From contig NZ_CP011382.1 of assembly GCF_000734895.2 (NCBI RefSeq), forward strand, positions 2,892,700-2,956,699: a DNA stretch of 64,000 nt, given 5' to 3'. Each line of letters starts with the position of its first letter. Positions within the stretch are counted from its first letter, which is position 1. Source of the DNA: Calothrix sp. 336/3 (GTDB taxonomy: Bacteria; Cyanobacteriota; Cyanobacteriia; Cyanobacteriales; Nostocaceae). A model generated the notes under the pieces. The model saw only the letters and a program-made list of their open reading frames with translations. It did no database searches and was not told where the DNA came from. This document shows positions 1 to 10,411 of the stretch, in pieces. The position numbers were made by a program, and so were the translations under genes.

Positions 1-2
1 TG

Positions 3-224
3 GCGAGTGTTTTTGTTGATACTCAGGGCAACGTGGTGCAAGCTATAGTGATTGACTCCAATATTCCTGCTAGCGAAAGGGATAAATACGCCCAGTTTGC
101 CACCGAAGTTTTCCGCGATGAAAAATTTCAACCAGCTTATTTTCCTCCAGGAGCTAAGGGAGCCGAAGGTACGAAGTTAGATCTAACTGAGCGTTATGTA
201 CAAATCACCATTCGACGAGAATAA
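3..224 (+). CDS. C-terminal part of a TonB-like protein (left-truncated)
   Basis: The frame is open from the left edge, so this is the last 73 codons of a longer gene; a GTG at 33 is internal. The visible residues (a VDxxGNV strand, a helix ending in EVFRDEKFQPAY, then a basic end) resemble the C-terminal domain of TonB-family energy transducers, where a V-D-x-x-G turn is followed by a W/F-x-F-x-P-A strand. This is a family resemblance only; the rest of the protein is outside the window. It is followed by a tRNA gene on the same strand. Confidence 0.5.
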   Translation, partial: ASVFVDTQGNVVQAIVIDSNIPASERDKYAQFATEVFRDEKFQPAYFPPGAKGAEGTKLDLTERYVQITIRRE

Positions 225-230
225 TTGGAT

Positions 231-259
231 TTGACATCTAGACTTGTAAAAAATATTGT
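231..259 (+). promoter_or_regulatory. Sigma70-type promoter of tRNA-Gly
   Basis: TTGACA at 231-236 and TATTGT at 254-259 are separated by 17 bases, close to the consensus -35/-10 arrangement. A start about 7 bases downstream would give a short leader before the tRNA at 285. It lies directly after the stop of the truncated gene. Confidence 0.6.
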
Positions 260-284
260 GTTATATTAGTAGGGTTGAAAATTC

Positions 285-355
285 GCGGGTGTAGTTTAGT
301 GGTAAAACCTTAGCCTTCCAAGCTAATGATAGGGGTTCGATTCCCCTCACCCGCT
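285..355 (+). tRNA. tRNA-Gly (anticodon TCC)
   Basis: A 71-base cloverleaf is visible. The acceptor stem GCGGGTG/CACCCGC is closed by discriminator T at 355. The anticodon stem TTAGC/GCTAA (310-314/322-326) carries the loop CTTCCAA with anticodon TCC at 317-319. The T arm is GGGGTTCGATTCCCC. CCA is not encoded, as is common in cyanobacteria. Confidence 0.97.
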
Positions 356-597
356 TAACGCCGATTTGCAAATAATTCTTCCGTACCTACAGTCAGCTAG
401 TGAATCTAAACAAAGTGGGGAGTGTCAAGAGGAGGGAGAGGATTTACATAGGTTCAAATAATAGAAATAACCTCTCCCCAGAGAAAGAGAGGCTTGGCAA
501 CGTTTATTTTTCGTTGAAAACGATAGGTTTTTCTGCCCCTCTGTGTTTTGGATACTGCTTGGGAAGAGGTAATCGAACTCACGTTCTGCTTATTTCC

Positions 598-2505
598 CTA
601 ACTCACAGATGATAATTGTTGTTGGAAAAAAGCCTGTAGGACTCTCTCCGCAATTTGTGGGCTAGTTAGGGCTAAATCAGCCTTCGATTCATTTGGTTCA
701 GCGTGTTCTACGAGAATATCCGGTACACCAATGCGCTTCACAGGTACAAGAATATCAGCATCAAGTAAAGCTTCAGCAACAGCAGTACCAAAACCACCCA
801 TAATACAACCCTCCTCCAGGGTGACAACCCGACCAATTTTTTGGGCGAGGGGAAGAATCAGTTCCGTATCCAGAGGTTTAGCAAAGCGAGCATTGACTAC
901 AGTTGCTTGTACTCCATGTTCACTGAGAATTTCTGCTACCTGCATTGATGGATAAACCATAGTGCCATAGGCTACAAGCAGGACATCATCTCCATGGCGG
1001 AGAATTTCCCCTTTGCCGATTTCCAGGGGTTCCCAGCCTTCTTCCATTAAGGGTACACCATAGCCATTGCCACGGGGGAAACGCATAGCGATCGCCCCAT
1101 CGGTATAATTCACACCCGTCACTACCATTCTCTGTAGTTCTGCCTCATCCTTGGGAGCCATTAATACCATATTGGGAATACAGCGCAAGTAGGCAATATC
1201 ATACATCCCTTGGTGAGTCGGACCATCAGCACCAACAATCCCTGCTCGATCTAAACAGAAAAAGACAGGTAATTTTTGAATACAGACATCATGGATAATT
1301 TGGTCGTAAGCCCGTTGTAGGAAGGTAGAATAAATCGCAGCCACCGGACGCATTCCTTCACAAGCTAAACCTGCTGCTAAGGTGATAGCGTGTTGCTCGG
1401 CAATTCCGACATCAATGTATTGGTTAGGTAATTTGGCTTGTAGCTTATCTAAACCTGTACCCGTAGCCATCGCTGCTGTAATCCCGATAATTTTCGGGTT
1501 TGCTTCTGCCAGTTTCACCAAAGTATGGGCAAAAACCTTAGAGTAGGCTGGGGGCTTAGGTTTATTCGAGGGAACAGCTTTCCCCGTAGTCAAATTAAAG
1601 GGATTTTGGGCATGATAACCCACCTGGTCTTTTTCCGCGATTTCATAGCCCTTACCCTTGGTAGTGGCAACATGAACCAAAACCGGACCAGGAATTTGAT
1701 GAGCTTGTTGGAAAGTTACAATTAATTCTTCTAAATTATGACCATCCACCGGTCCCATGTAGGTGAAACCTAACTCTTCAAATACTGCCCCTACTTTGGG
1801 AACCGCCAAGCGTTTCATCCCTTCCTTAATTCGTCCAATTTCGGGAGAAAGTGATTCACCGACGAAGGGAATTTGCTTAAACTGTTCTTCTAAATTATCA
1901 GTAAAAAATTGTACAGGAGCGCTGAGGCGCATTTTATTTAAGTAACGAGGAATTGCCCCAACGTTAGGGGATATTGACATTTCGTTGTCATTCAGGACAA
2001 CTAGCAAGTTAGTTTTTGGTAAGTGTCCCGCATGGTTAATCGCTTCTAGAGCCATACCACCGGTTAAAGCTCCATCCCCAATAATGGCAGCAACTTTAAA
2101 TTTTTCTCCCTTGGCATCCCGTGCTAGTGCCATACCTAAGGCAGCTGAAATACTTGTAGAAGCGTGTCCTGCCCCAAAATGGTCAAATTGATTCTCCCCA
2201 CGCTTGAGATAACCAGCTATCCCATCTTTTTGTCGTAGGCTGTCAAAATTACTATAGCGTCCGGTAATAAGTTTATGGGGATAGGCTTGGTGTCCCACAT
2301 CCCAAATAACTTTGTCATGGTCTAAGTCAAGGGTTTGGTATAGTCCTAGAGTCAACTCGACAACGCCTAAACCTGGTCCCAGGTGTCCGCCCGTAGCAGC
2401 TACAGTTTGCAGATGCTTGTCACGGATTTGACGGGCAATTTGCTGGAGTTGCCGGATGGATAGACCATGCAACTGATTTGGATGGGTGATTTCACTCAGA
2501 TGCAT
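598..2505 (-). CDS. dxs: 1-deoxy-D-xylulose-5-phosphate synthase
   Basis: Condenses pyruvate and glyceraldehyde 3-phosphate to DXP, the first step of the MEP isoprenoid pathway feeding carotenoids, phytol and quinones. The 635 residues match the usual family length. Visible motifs are the early GHQAYPHK block (71-78), the thiamine-diphosphate site beginning GDGALTGG (143-150) and closing with NDNEMSI (172-178), and the central transketolase domain with EQHAI. The C-terminal transketolase domain is complete. It is a single gene on the minus strand; ATG at 2505 fits the usual N-terminus [12 protein letters not shown]. Confidence 0.97.
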   Translation of the reverse strand: MHLSEITHPNQLHGLSIRQLQQIARQIRDKHLQTVAATGGHLGPGLGVVELTLGLYQTLDLDHDKVIWDVGHQAYPHKLITGRYSNFDSLRQKDGIAGYLKRGENQFDHFGAGHASTSISAALGMALARDAKGEKFKVAAIIGDGALTGGMALEAINHAGHLPKTNLLVVLNDNEMSISPNVGAIPRYLNKMRLSAPVQFFTDNLEEQFKQIPFVGESLSPEIGRIKEGMKRLAVPKVGAVFEELGFTYMGPVDGHNLEELIVTFQQAHQIPGPVLVHVATTKGKGYEIAEKDQVGYHAQNPFNLTTGKAVPSNKPKPPAYSKVFAHTLVKLAEANPKIIGITAAMATGTGLDKLQAKLPNQYIDVGIAEQHAITLAAGLACEGMRPVAAIYSTFLQRAYDQIIHDVCIQKLPVFFCLDRAGIVGADGPTHQGMYDIAYLRCIPNMVLMAPKDEAELQRMVVTGVNYTDGAIAMRFPRGNGYGVPLMEEGWEPLEIGKGEILRHGDDVLLVAYGTMVYPSMQVAEILSEHGVQATVVNARFAKPLDTELILPLAQKIGRVVTLEEGCIMGGFGTAVAEALLDADILVPVKRIGVPDILVEHAEPNESKADLALTSPQIAERVLQAFFQQQLSSVS

Positions 2506-2660
2506 ACTATAGGGTTTTCCTCTCTATAACTTTGCGTATTTTGATTCTCCCATGGTCGGGTGGTTAGCCGCAGAATCTCCAGGGGTAATTATATCGATGC
2601 AGCGATTTTTAGAGATTTTTGCTATTTGCTATTGTGCAGCTCACCCCTGACATAAAAATA

Positions 2661-2681
2661 GAAAAACCCCTTGCGGGGCTG
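2661..2681 (-). terminator. Rho-independent terminator of the ctaCDE operon
   Basis: Read on the minus strand, CCCC-GCAA-GGGG is a tight hairpin with a GNRA-like loop, followed at once by a run of five T and then a further T-rich stretch. It lies about 35 bases after the ctaE stop codon. Confidence 0.75.
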
Positions 2682-2713
2682 AGAAATTTATAGTGTGGAG
2701 TAATACCTATTAC

Positions 2714-3337
2714 TCACAAAAGATACAACAAAATGAACAAGATAATCCAAATGACATCGACAAAGTGCCAGTAGATTTCTGCTGCTTCAATGCCAAAGTG
2801 CTTGTTATTACTGTAATGACCTGGTGTGCGCGATCGCCACAACACAGAGAGAATTGCTAACACACCGATGGTGACGTGCAATCCGTGAAACCCTGTCAAG
2901 ACATAGAATGCACTGGCAAATAGGTTAGTTGTCAAACCAAATTCTAGGTGAGTATATTCATAGACTTGCCCAATCAAAAAGATAATACCCATAACCGCAG
3001 TCAGGGCAAACCACATTTGCATCCCTTTGAGGTTATTCTTTTTAATTGCGGTATCAGCATTATGAATGACGAAACTACTGGCAACCAGATTAACCGTATT
3101 CACCCCAGGAAGTAATAATTCTAACTCTGGAGTTCCTGCGGGGGGCCAAACTGGGAGAGTTCCACGGAAAGCGAGGTATGCTCCGAATAATCCCATGAAA
3201 ATCATTCCCTCTGCCACCAGAAACATGATCAGTCCAAAAACCCGGTGGTCGGGATGGGCAGCATGTTCACCACCAACAGTGGCAGCATGATGATGATTTA
3301 ATGCCGTTTGTGCGGGGTCAATTGTTTGACTTTGCAT
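2714..3337 (-). CDS. ctaE: Cytochrome c oxidase subunit III
   Basis: Subunit III of the aa3-type terminal oxidase, a membrane protein that supports stability of subunit I. The 207 residues contain five hydrophobic segments. Conserved blocks are HPDHRVFGLIMFLVAEGMIF near the start, TGFHGLHVTIG in the fourth helix region and AAEIYWHFVDVIWIILF at the end. The five-helix form of about 200 residues is the usual cyanobacterial type. Third gene of ctaC-ctaD-ctaE, 96 bases behind ctaD, with a terminator just downstream. Confidence 0.96.
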   Translation of the reverse strand: MQSQTIDPAQTALNHHHAATVGGEHAAHPDHRVFGLIMFLVAEGMIFMGLFGAYLAFRGTLPVWPPAGTPELELLLPGVNTVNLVASSFVIHNADTAIKKNNLKGMQMWFALTAVMGIIFLIGQVYEYTHLEFGLTTNLFASAFYVLTGFHGLHVTIGVLAILSVLWRSRTPGHYSNNKHFGIEAAEIYWHFVDVIWIILFILLYLL

Positions 3338-3433
3338 GCAATTTGTTTATTTATTAAGGGTTGGGAAAATGGTGGGTAATAGGGAACGGGATGAATGTTC
3401 AGTCCGCAATCCCCCATACCCTATTACATGTAA

Positions 3434-5140
3434 TTATTCTGTTTTGCTTGTTTCTGCTTCTGCTACGGAGGTGGAAACACCAGCTAATACGGGTTGGGGT
3501 TCCGATGGCGAACTGGTGCTTTCATGCGCCACACCATAGTCATAGGGTCCCGTAGTTAGGACGGGGGGGTGATCAAAGTTTTCAATGGCTGGGGGGGATG
3601 TGGTCATCCATTCCAGGGTTAATGCCTGCCAGGGATTATTCCCAGCTTTTTCGCCGTATAACCAACTCCAAATGGCGTTGATAATAAAGGGGAAAGTCGA
3701 AATTGCCAGTAGATAGGAACCGTAGGTACAAACTTGATTCAGGGTTGTGAATTGGGGGTCGTACTGAGCAATGCGTCGATTCATACCCATCAAACCCAGC
3801 TTATGCATAGGTAAGAAGGTCATATTTAAACCCACGATGGTTAAAACAAAGTGAACCTTACCCCAGAATTCGTTATACATCCTGCCAGTAATTTTGGGAA
3901 ACCAGTGGTAAATAGCAGCAAAAATACCGACAACGCTACCACCAAAAAGTACATAATGCAGGTGTGCTACCACAAAATAGGTGTCATGGACGTGGATATC
4001 AAAGGGCACAGAGGCTAACATCACACCACTGATACCACCGATAACGAAGGTTCCCACAAAGCCCATGGCAAAAAGCATGGGTGTATTCAGGCGTAGTTTC
4101 CCGCTCCACATTGTTGCTAGCCAACTGAATATTTTAATACCAGTGGGTACGGCAATAATCATGGTGGTAATCATGAAAAACATTCGTAACCAGCCAGGAA
4201 TACCACTGGTAAACATATGGTGTGCCCAGACGATGAGTCCGAGGAAGCTGATAGCTAGACTAGAATAGGCGATCGCCTTGTAACCAAAAATCGGTTTGCG
4301 GCTATGAATGGGAATAATTTCGGAAATTGTCCCAAAGAAGGGCAAAATCATGATGTACACTGCCGGGTGGGAATAGAACCAGAACATATGCTGGTAAACT
4401 ACGGGATCTCCACCACCGGTTGGGTTGAAAAATGTTGTTCCGGCAATTAAATCAAAGGACAGCAAGATTAAACCGGCTGCTAGTACAGGTGTAGAAACTA
4501 ATGCTAGGGCAGAGGTTGCTAACATTGCCCAGCAAAATAGGGGCATTTGATAGAACCCCATACCGGGGGTACGCATTTTAATTATGGTGGTGAGGAAATT
4601 TATCGCTCCCAGGATGGAAGAAGTTCCTAACACCAAAACACTCATAATCCAAATAGCTTCCCCTACTTGTCCTGTGACTAAACTCAGGGGAGGGTAGGAA
4701 GTCCAACCGGCATCTGGTGCATCACCAACTACTAAGCTAGCAATGAGTAATAAACCGGCGGGGGGAATCATCCAGAAGGCAACAGCATTCAGCTTAGGGA
4801 ATGCCATATCCTGCGCCCCAATCATCAAAGGTATAAGATAGTTGGCAAAACCTGCCCCAGCTGGCACAATCCACAGGAAAATCATGATGGTGGCGTGGAG
4901 AGTAAACAAGCTGTTGTAAACTTCCGGGGTGACAAAATCTACTTCTGGAGTGCGGAGTTCTGTTCTGACTAAATCAGCCATCACCCCACCGATACAGTAA
5001 AAAATAAAACTTGTTACCAGGTATTGGATACCGATGACCTTATGGTCACTATTAAAGGTGAAATAATCTGTCCATTTTCTTTCCCCATGTGCAGAGTGTA
5101 AGGGGATATTGGTATTTTCGGAAATTTGTGCTTGAACCAT
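3434..5140 (-). CDS. ctaD: Cytochrome c oxidase subunit I
   Basis: Catalytic subunit with heme a, heme a3 and CuB; reduces O2 to water and pumps protons in thylakoid and/or plasma membranes. The 568 residues hold twelve membrane segments. Landmarks are LHATIMIFLW, which carries a heme a ligand, QHMFWFYSHPAVYIMILP with the CuB His and cross-linked Tyr region, AHHMFTSG, and the HVHDTYFVVAHLHYV block near residue 385 with the heme ligands. The hydrophilic C-terminal tail of about 70 residues is variable in this family. It sits between ctaC (86 bases upstream) and ctaE. Confidence 0.98.
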   Translation of the reverse strand: MVQAQISENTNIPLHSAHGERKWTDYFTFNSDHKVIGIQYLVTSFIFYCIGGVMADLVRTELRTPEVDFVTPEVYNSLFTLHATIMIFLWIVPAGAGFANYLIPLMIGAQDMAFPKLNAVAFWMIPPAGLLLIASLVVGDAPDAGWTSYPPLSLVTGQVGEAIWIMSVLVLGTSSILGAINFLTTIIKMRTPGMGFYQMPLFCWAMLATSALALVSTPVLAAGLILLSFDLIAGTTFFNPTGGGDPVVYQHMFWFYSHPAVYIMILPFFGTISEIIPIHSRKPIFGYKAIAYSSLAISFLGLIVWAHHMFTSGIPGWLRMFFMITTMIIAVPTGIKIFSWLATMWSGKLRLNTPMLFAMGFVGTFVIGGISGVMLASVPFDIHVHDTYFVVAHLHYVLFGGSVVGIFAAIYHWFPKITGRMYNEFWGKVHFVLTIVGLNMTFLPMHKLGLMGMNRRIAQYDPQFTTLNQVCTYGSYLLAISTFPFIINAIWSWLYGEKAGNNPWQALTLEWMTTSPPAIENFDHPPVLTTGPYDYGVAHESTSSPSEPQPVLAGVSTSVAEAETSKTE

Positions 5141-5225
5141 AAAAGTGCTGATTATTTCTGAGTGGTGAGTGCTGAAGAAGGGAGTTTGCCTATTTTCTGT
5201 TCCCTATTTCGGACCACGAGGTAGT

Positions 5226-6206
5226 TTATTGACTAATTTGCTTCAGCAATTCTGGCTTGATACCCATATTTTGGGTGTAGGGGGCAAGGAAATTATCTAC
5301 TGATTTTTCTGTAGGATTGAGGGCGATCGCCTGATTAATTTCTGCTTTTGCTGCCACGACTTGCTCTTGTTGCCACTTATCAAAGTCTTCTTGAGATTGC
5401 ACAATGACTTGACTACGCATTGCTCCGTGATAAGGACCACATAATTCGGCACAAATTAAAGCATAGTTACCAATTTTTGTCGGTGTAAAACTAAACTCAC
5501 TTTCCCGACCGGGAATAGCGTCTTGCTTTAGACGAAATTCCGGAACCCAAAAAGCATGAATCACATCGTTGGCAGTCATGTTTATTTGGGCTTTTTTGCC
5601 AATGGGTAAGTGAAGTTCACCAGCAGTAATTCCCGTCTCTGGATAACTAAAAAGAAAAGCATATTGTAAACCTGTGATTTTGACAAAAATATCCGCAGGT
5701 TTATCTTCTGCATCAAATGCTTGGGCAATCTGGGTTTGAGCTTTGCCCATATGATGGTGTTCGTGGTTCTCAGTCAATGTTGCCGCCATTGCGCTCCCCG
5801 GAACCATTGTCATCTCTTGCTTAATCACTGCTTCATGCACTGCATGGGGATTAATTCCACCCAGGGAGTTATATACCTCAAAGCTATATACAGAAAGAAC
5901 GATCACAATAATGGCGGGAATTCCTGTCCAAAGAATTTCTAGGGGTACGTTGCCTTCCACTGGGGGACCATCGGTGTTATCTCCAGGACGGCGACGGAAT
6001 TTGAAGGCACAAATAATTAAAACACCTTCGACGAGAATAAAAATACCTGTGGAAATGGTCATCATCGTATTGAACAGACCATCAACTAGGGAGGCAGATT
6101 CGGAAGCTGCAACAGGCAACAGTCCATGGTTTTGACCATACCAGAGACTGATGAGTGTCAACCCGATGCCGATGAGTAATGTCCAGATGGAACTTGGAAT
6201 TTTCAC
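5226..6206 (-). CDS. ctaC: Cytochrome c oxidase subunit II
   Basis: Accepts electrons from cytochrome c or plastocyanin at its CuA centre. There are two N-terminal membrane segments (about 9-25 and 45-67) followed by a lumenal/periplasmic cupredoxin domain. The CuA motif CAELCGPYHGAM near residue 252 has both Cys, the Glu, the His and the Met. The start is GTG at 6206. First gene of the ctaCDE operon; the 540-base upstream gap separates it from divergent ctaA. A His-rich loop (ENHEHHHMG, around residue 150) is a minor local feature of unknown role. Confidence 0.97.
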   Translation of the reverse strand: MKIPSSIWTLLIGIGLTLISLWYGQNHGLLPVAASESASLVDGLFNTMMTISTGIFILVEGVLIICAFKFRRRPGDNTDGPPVEGNVPLEILWTGIPAIIVIVLSVYSFEVYNSLGGINPHAVHEAVIKQEMTMVPGSAMAATLTENHEHHHMGKAQTQIAQAFDAEDKPADIFVKITGLQYAFLFSYPETGITAGELHLPIGKKAQINMTANDVIHAFWVPEFRLKQDAIPGRESEFSFTPTKIGNYALICAELCGPYHGAMRSQVIVQSQEDFDKWQQEQVVAAKAEINQAIALNPTEKSVDNFLAPYTQNMGIKPELLKQISQ

Positions 6207-6749
6207 GGTGAGATTAAGTTGGTAACTTTACTGGATTTTTGTCAAATTGCTTTACTCTCCTACTAAGGTAATCCAGGTAATAGGACATGGAGTAAAAGAT
6301 ACGGAATTTTTTCTTAATTTTTGGCTGCTTTATATCTCTAGAAACAAATAGGAATATTGAGATGTGCAGAATTCAGAATGATAAATTGGCTAGCTGATAT
6401 TTCAAGTTTAGTCAACAGTGAAATAGGAATCTAAAGAAAGATTTAAGAAATTGTTTGCCTTTTGAGAGCAAACTTGTGTGGTGCAATCTGTTTCTTACCT
6501 TTGTTGTCTGGCTCCTATGTCCTGAAGGATTATCGGTTATTTTGGAAAGTAGTCATGTTTACAGCTATGCAGTAATTCTTTACAACCTGAAAAATCTCTA
6601 AAAGTTCTGGGACAAACTCATGTTCGTAAGGCACAGTAGAAAACAGAACTAATTTCTAACCTAGATTTATGCGCTAGGGTGGAAATAAATCGCTTCGACA
6701 AATTGTCAAACATTCATAGCTCACAGATAGCGGGCAAAAGGTGTATTTA
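6207..6749. other. Divergent intergenic region between ctaC and ctaA
   Basis: About 540 bases, AT-rich, with no credible ORF. It must contain the promoters of both the oxidase operon and the heme A genes. I found no clean NtcA site (GTA-N8-TAC) and no strong -35/-10 pair that I would assign. Confidence 0.5.
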
Positions 6750-7706
6750 ATGAGCGAATTTGTCCTAGATCAACAAAATTTGTCTGCTCCTAAACAACAA
6801 GAGCCAAAGGATAGAATTCGTCGCTTGGTGTGGAGGATGTGTGTCGCCACGTTGATTTTAATGGCAATAGGCAGCGCCACCCGCGTGATGAATGCCGGAC
6901 TTGCTTGTCCGGATTGGCCTCTATGTTACGGGGAGTTAGTACCGACTCAGCAAATGAATCTCCAAGTCTTCTTGGAATGGTTTCACCGTTTAGACGCAGC
7001 TTTGATTGGTATCAGCGCGATCGCCCTCGTGGGTATGAGTTGGTGGTATCGAAAATTACTTCCTTCTTGGCTACCTTGGGCAGCCAGTTTTGCAGCCTTT
7101 CTCATTGTCTTTCAAGGAATTCTGGGCGGACTGACCGTTACAGAATTACTGAGATTTGATATTGTGACTGCACATTTAGGCACAGCGTTGTTGTTTTTTA
7201 CCACCCTACTAGTTATTGGCACTGCCCTCACACCCTACCAAGCAACAGCCACAGTCGGGAAACTACCTTGGATAAGTTTAACCGCAGGCATTTTGGTTTA
7301 CCTACAAAGCTTGTTAGGTGCTTTAGTGGGTTCTCGCTGGGCGCTACACCAGTGCTTTGGTGGATATCAACTCTGTAACGTCATGTACAGTCATATTTTT
7401 GGCTTAGTACCACCCACTGTGGCTACCCTGGCAGTAGTGTTAATTGCTTGGCGTACCCCTGCCCTACATCCAGCTTTAAGACGTTTAGCAAACATGGCTG
7501 GTGGGTTGTTGATGCTGCAAATTCTCCTAGGGTTTGCCACATTCCGCTTACATTTGCAAGTAGAACCCCTAACAGTATCTCACCAAGCCATCGGTGCAGC
7601 CTTACTAGGGACTTTGGTGGTATTTACAGTCTTAGGAATCCGTGACTGGGCAGCAAGTCGGGCAATTAACGCTCAGAATGAACTTGCCATGGGATCAAAT
7701 CCGTAG
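6750..7706 (+). CDS. ctaA: Heme A synthase (COX15/CtaA family)
   Basis: Oxidises the C8 methyl of heme O to give heme A for the oxidase encoded next door. About 318 residues with eight hydrophobic segments. It has the conserved GSATRVMNAGLACPDWPLC block near the first helix, EWFHRLDAALIG, TAHLGTALL, and SHQAIGAALLG near the end, which supply the heme-binding His residues. ATG 6750 is preferred over GTG 6741 because AAAAGG at 6737-6742 is then well placed as a ribosome binding site. It precedes ctaB on the same strand and is divergent from ctaCDE. Confidence 0.95.
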   Translation: MSEFVLDQQNLSAPKQQEPKDRIRRLVWRMCVATLILMAIGSATRVMNAGLACPDWPLCYGELVPTQQMNLQVFLEWFHRLDAALIGISAIALVGMSWWYRKLLPSWLPWAASFAAFLIVFQGILGGLTVTELLRFDIVTAHLGTALLFFTTLLVIGTALTPYQATATVGKLPWISLTAGILVYLQSLLGALVGSRWALHQCFGGYQLCNVMYSHIFGLVPPTVATLAVVLIAWRTPALHPALRRLANMAGGLLMLQILLGFATFRLHLQVEPLTVSHQAIGAALLGTLVVFTVLGIRDWAASRAINAQNELAMGSNP

Positions 7707-7750
7707 TTACTGCCACTGCATAAAATCATGGCGATCGCGCAAGCTGAATA

Positions 7751-7771
7751 GGTAATGGGTAATGGGTAATT
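7751..7771. repeat. Heptamer tandem repeat (GGTAATG)x3
   Basis: Three consecutive seven-base units (GGTAATG, GGTAATG, GGTAATT) lie in the ctaA-ctaB gap. This is the short tandemly repeated type common between genes of heterocystous cyanobacteria. Confidence 0.7.
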
Positions 7772-7967
7772 AAGTCATAAAAAACTTGTCACCCTGCTCC
7801 CTCCTTTTCCCACGCTCCCTTCACCACCTCCCACCTATACAGATTTATCTAGTCAGCACCCGTCAATCGATAGCGAGTTCACATCATGACTAAAAACTGT
7901 ATAGGCATAAATATTCTCTTGCTTACTCACTCACCCACTGCTGACACAACAAGGAACTATTGCCAAC

Positions 7968-8924
7968 ATGATTGAGACAACAAATGTCTCCAAGCAGCAC
8001 GATACATTTCTCCAAGTTATTCATAGTTACTATCTACTGACTAAGCCGAGGATTATTCCTCTTTTATTAATTACAACGGCTGGCAGTATGTGGATTGCGG
8101 CAAAGGGAGAAGTTAATCCTTTGCTATTACTAGTAACTCTAGCTGGTGGAACTTTAGCTGCGGCGAGTGCTCAAACAATTAACTGTATTTATGACAGAGA
8201 TATAGATTATGACATGGAGCGGACACGTCATCGCCCCATTCCCTCTGGCAGAATTCAACCTCGTGATGCACTGATTTTTGCCATTATTTTGGCTGCCCTT
8301 TCTTTTACTCTGCTGACCGTATTTGCTAACTTGCTAGCAGCTAGTTTGGCAATGTCTGGCATCGTTTTTTATGTACTAATTTACACTCACTGGTTAAAAC
8401 GTCATAGTACTCAAAATATTGTCATTGGTGGTGCGGCAGGAGCAATCCCCACCCTTGTTGGTTGGGCAGCAGTCACCGACTCCATGAGTTGGACTGGATG
8501 GTTATTATTTGGCATTGTCTTTTTGTGGACACCGCCCCATTTTTGGGCATTAGCACTCATGATTCGGGATGATTACGCAAAAGTTGGCATACCAATGTTA
8601 CCCGTAATTGCTGGAAATCAGGCTACTGTCAAACAAATTTGGATTTATACTTTGGTGACAGTTGTCGCCAGTATGATGCTAGTCTGTCCCCTGGGGCAAA
8701 CCGGATTTTTCTATGGGGCGATCGCTCTGTGGTTAGGTGGTATCTTTATTCACAAAGCTTGGCAATTATTGCAAAATCCCGATGATAAAACCCTAGCAAG
8801 AGGATTATTTCTTTACTCGATTTCCTACATGATGTTGTTATGTTTAGGAATGGTGGTAGATAGTTTACCTTTAACTCACCAAGTCATGAGTGTAATTGTG
8901 AGTAAACTCCATTTTATTGGGTAA
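7968..8924 (+). CDS. ctaB: Protoheme IX farnesyltransferase (heme O synthase)
   Basis: Membrane UbiA-family prenyltransferase that transfers a farnesyl group to heme B, giving heme O, the substrate of CtaA. The 318 residues hold about nine membrane helices. The polyprenyl-diphosphate site [19 protein letters not shown] (from about residue 66) has the Asp-rich N-x-x-x-D-x-x-x-D pattern. The second conserved loop is [23 protein letters not shown] 7968 opens [10 protein letters not shown] hairpin terminator follows. With ctaA and ctaCDE this completes a heme-aa3 oxidase locus. Confidence 0.96.
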   Translation: MIETTNVSKQHDTFLQVIHSYYLLTKPRIIPLLLITTAGSMWIAAKGEVNPLLLLVTLAGGTLAAASAQTINCIYDRDIDYDMERTRHRPIPSGRIQPRDALIFAIILAALSFTLLTVFANLLAASLAMSGIVFYVLIYTHWLKRHSTQNIVIGGAAGAIPTLVGWAAVTDSMSWTGWLLFGIVFLWTPPHFWALALMIRDDYAKVGIPMLPVIAGNQATVKQIWIYTLVTVVASMMLVCPLGQTGFFYGAIALWLGGIFIHKAWQLLQNPDDKTLARGLFLYSISYMMLLCLGMVVDSLPLTHQVMSVIVSKLHFIG

Positions 8925-8954
8925 TAATTTACCTGAAGAATATATTCATATTTG

Positions 8955-8987
8955 GCTGTGATTTGTAGAGAATCGCAGCTATTTTTA
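8955..8987 (+). terminator. Terminator after ctaB
   Basis: GCTGTGATT (8955-8963) pairs with AATCGCAGC (8971-8979) around a 7-base loop, with one G-T pair, and is followed by ATTTTTATT. It sits between the convergent ctaB and the next minus-strand gene and may serve both. Confidence 0.65.
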
Positions 8988-9617
8988 TTGCTTCATGGCA
9001 CGACAATCCCGTAACCAGAGATTTACCCCCTGTCCAATATCTCCATAGCTACTATCCCTAGGGGGAGTTGGTACTGTGCTGCTGCGTTCCCCCCGACTTT
9101 GGGTAAACATCATCACCATCCACCAACCATTCTCTGATTTAGTTAACAACAGCCAGTGAAATTCTTGCACTTCAATTGTTTTTGGTCGCTTATATTGTCG
9201 AGATAAGGTAGTGAAAAAAACTTGACGAATATTTGCCTCAAAATTTTGATTTTTATTTGCTTCCGACAACTCCAATTTTAAAGGCAAAGGCGTAAATTCT
9301 GGTCTACCTGCCGTGACAACATAACTATAAAAATCAACCTTTCTCCTTAACCTTCGACCTCGTTGATTTACCCGATTAGCATAACTCGGCAAATCTCGCA
9401 GCAAATTATTAGTTAAAGTCTCTAAATTATCCTGGGCACAATTGGAAGAAATTTTACGAGCCAACACAGGATGGGGAAAAATCAATAAAAAAGCAGATAA
9501 AAATAGCAAAAATCTGCTGGAGATTAACTTGTAATTGGGAATATGAGACTTCAACATAAAGTCAGATAAAGAGAGTTTCAATTTCAAGTCAAAGCTCCAA
9601 ATTTTGGATTTCTGCAC
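8985..9617 (-). CDS. Hypothetical secreted protein
   Basis: Not recognised. A hydrophobic stretch ([19 protein letters not shown], about residues 36-54) followed by a small-residue site reads as a signal peptide. The mature part is about 150 residues, basic, with a single early Cys and one late Cys (disulfide possible). The GTG at 9617 overlaps the end of pyrF by 29 bases and has GGAG 8 bases upstream. An ATG at 9557 would avoid the overlap but lacks a ribosome site. Likely cotranscribed with pyrF. Secretion is inferred; function is unknown. Confidence 0.7.
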   Translation of the reverse strand: MQKSKIWSFDLKLKLSLSDFMLKSHIPNYKLISSRFLLFLSAFLLIFPHPVLARKISSNCAQDNLETLTNNLLRDLPSYANRVNQRGRRLRRKVDFYSYVVTAGRPEFTPLPLKLELSEANKNQNFEANIRQVFFTTLSRQYKRPKTIEVQEFHWLLLTKSENGWWMVMMFTQSRGERSSTVPTPPRDSSYGDIGQGVNLWLRDCRAMKQ

Positions 9618-10311
9618 AAATTTTGCTCCAAGCTAATTCTGGATCAGCAGCAGCAGTAATCGGACGACCAATAACTAAATAATTAGCTCCTGCTTGGATT
9701 GCCTGGGAAGGAGTAAAAGTACGTTGTTGATCGCCTTTATCTGCCCATGTGGGACGCACTCCTGGACAAACGAGTAAAAAATCATTTCCACAGGTTTCCC
9801 GCAGTTGAGCGGCTTCCTGGGGTGAGCAAACAGCCCCATTTAAACCCGACTCCTTCGCCATCAGTGCCATTTCCAGAGCATATTCTGGCAATTCTAGGGG
9901 AATTTTTAAATCAAATGCTAATTGTCGGGGAGAAATACTGGTGAGTAGGGTGATAGCAATTAATTTTGGTGGTTGCACACCCGTAGATGCTGCTCCCTCC
10001 TGTATTGCCGTGGTGGCAAGTTCCAGGCAAGTTCTACCATTGCTAGCATGAATTGTTAATAAGTCTACCCCCAAACTAGCAGCTGCCCGACAAGCTCCAG
10101 CGACGGTATTGGGAATATCGTGAAATTTCAAATCTAGAAAAATGCGTTTTTGCCGAGATTTTAACTCACGAAGAATAACAGAGCCCGTGCTAGTAAATAA
10201 TTCTAAACCGACTTTCCAAAAAGTTACTTGAGGTAGTCTTTCTACAAGAGCGATCGCTGCTTCGATTGTCGGTACATCTAAAGGAACAATAATCTGATTT
10301 TCTGCTTGCAT
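9589..10311 (-). CDS. pyrF: Orotidine 5'-phosphate decarboxylase
   Basis: Last step of UMP synthesis, OMP to UMP plus CO2. The 240 residues form one TIM barrel. The catalytic Asp-Lys array is [10 protein letters not shown] from residue 60, followed by the phosphate-binding VCPGVRP block and YLVIGRPIT near the end. The length matches the bacterial short form. The stop is overlapped by the following secreted-protein gene. Upstream lies a heptamer-repeat spacer and then tyrS on the same strand. Confidence 0.96.
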   Translation of the reverse strand: MQAENQIIVPLDVPTIEAAIALVERLPQVTFWKVGLELFTSTGSVILRELKSRQKRIFLDLKFHDIPNTVAGACRAAASLGVDLLTIHASNGRTCLELATTAIQEGAASTGVQPPKLIAITLLTSISPRQLAFDLKIPLELPEYALEMALMAKESGLNGAVCSPQEAAQLRETCGNDFLLVCPGVRPTWADKGDQQRTFTPSQAIQAGANYLVIGRPITAAADPELAWSKICAEIQNLEL

Positions 10312-10369
10312 ATTAGGAAAGGTGAAAGGGGAAAAGGAGGGAGTAGGGAATAGGTTTTTTTATCTCACC

Positions 10370-10411
10370 CATTACCCGTTACTCATCACTCATTACTCAT
10401 TACTCATTACC
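10370..10411. repeat. Heptamer tandem repeat (CATTACT-like, six units)
   Basis: Six adjacent seven-base units read CATTACC, CGTTACT, CATCACT, CATTACT, CATTACT, CATTACC. The array runs into the 3' end of tyrS and provides its stop codon (TAA on the minus strand at 10400-10402). Confidence 0.75.

Noticed and set aside
400-612. 70-codon frame after tRNA-Gly
   Set aside because: No ribosome site, composition unlike protein, and it runs into the end of dxs.
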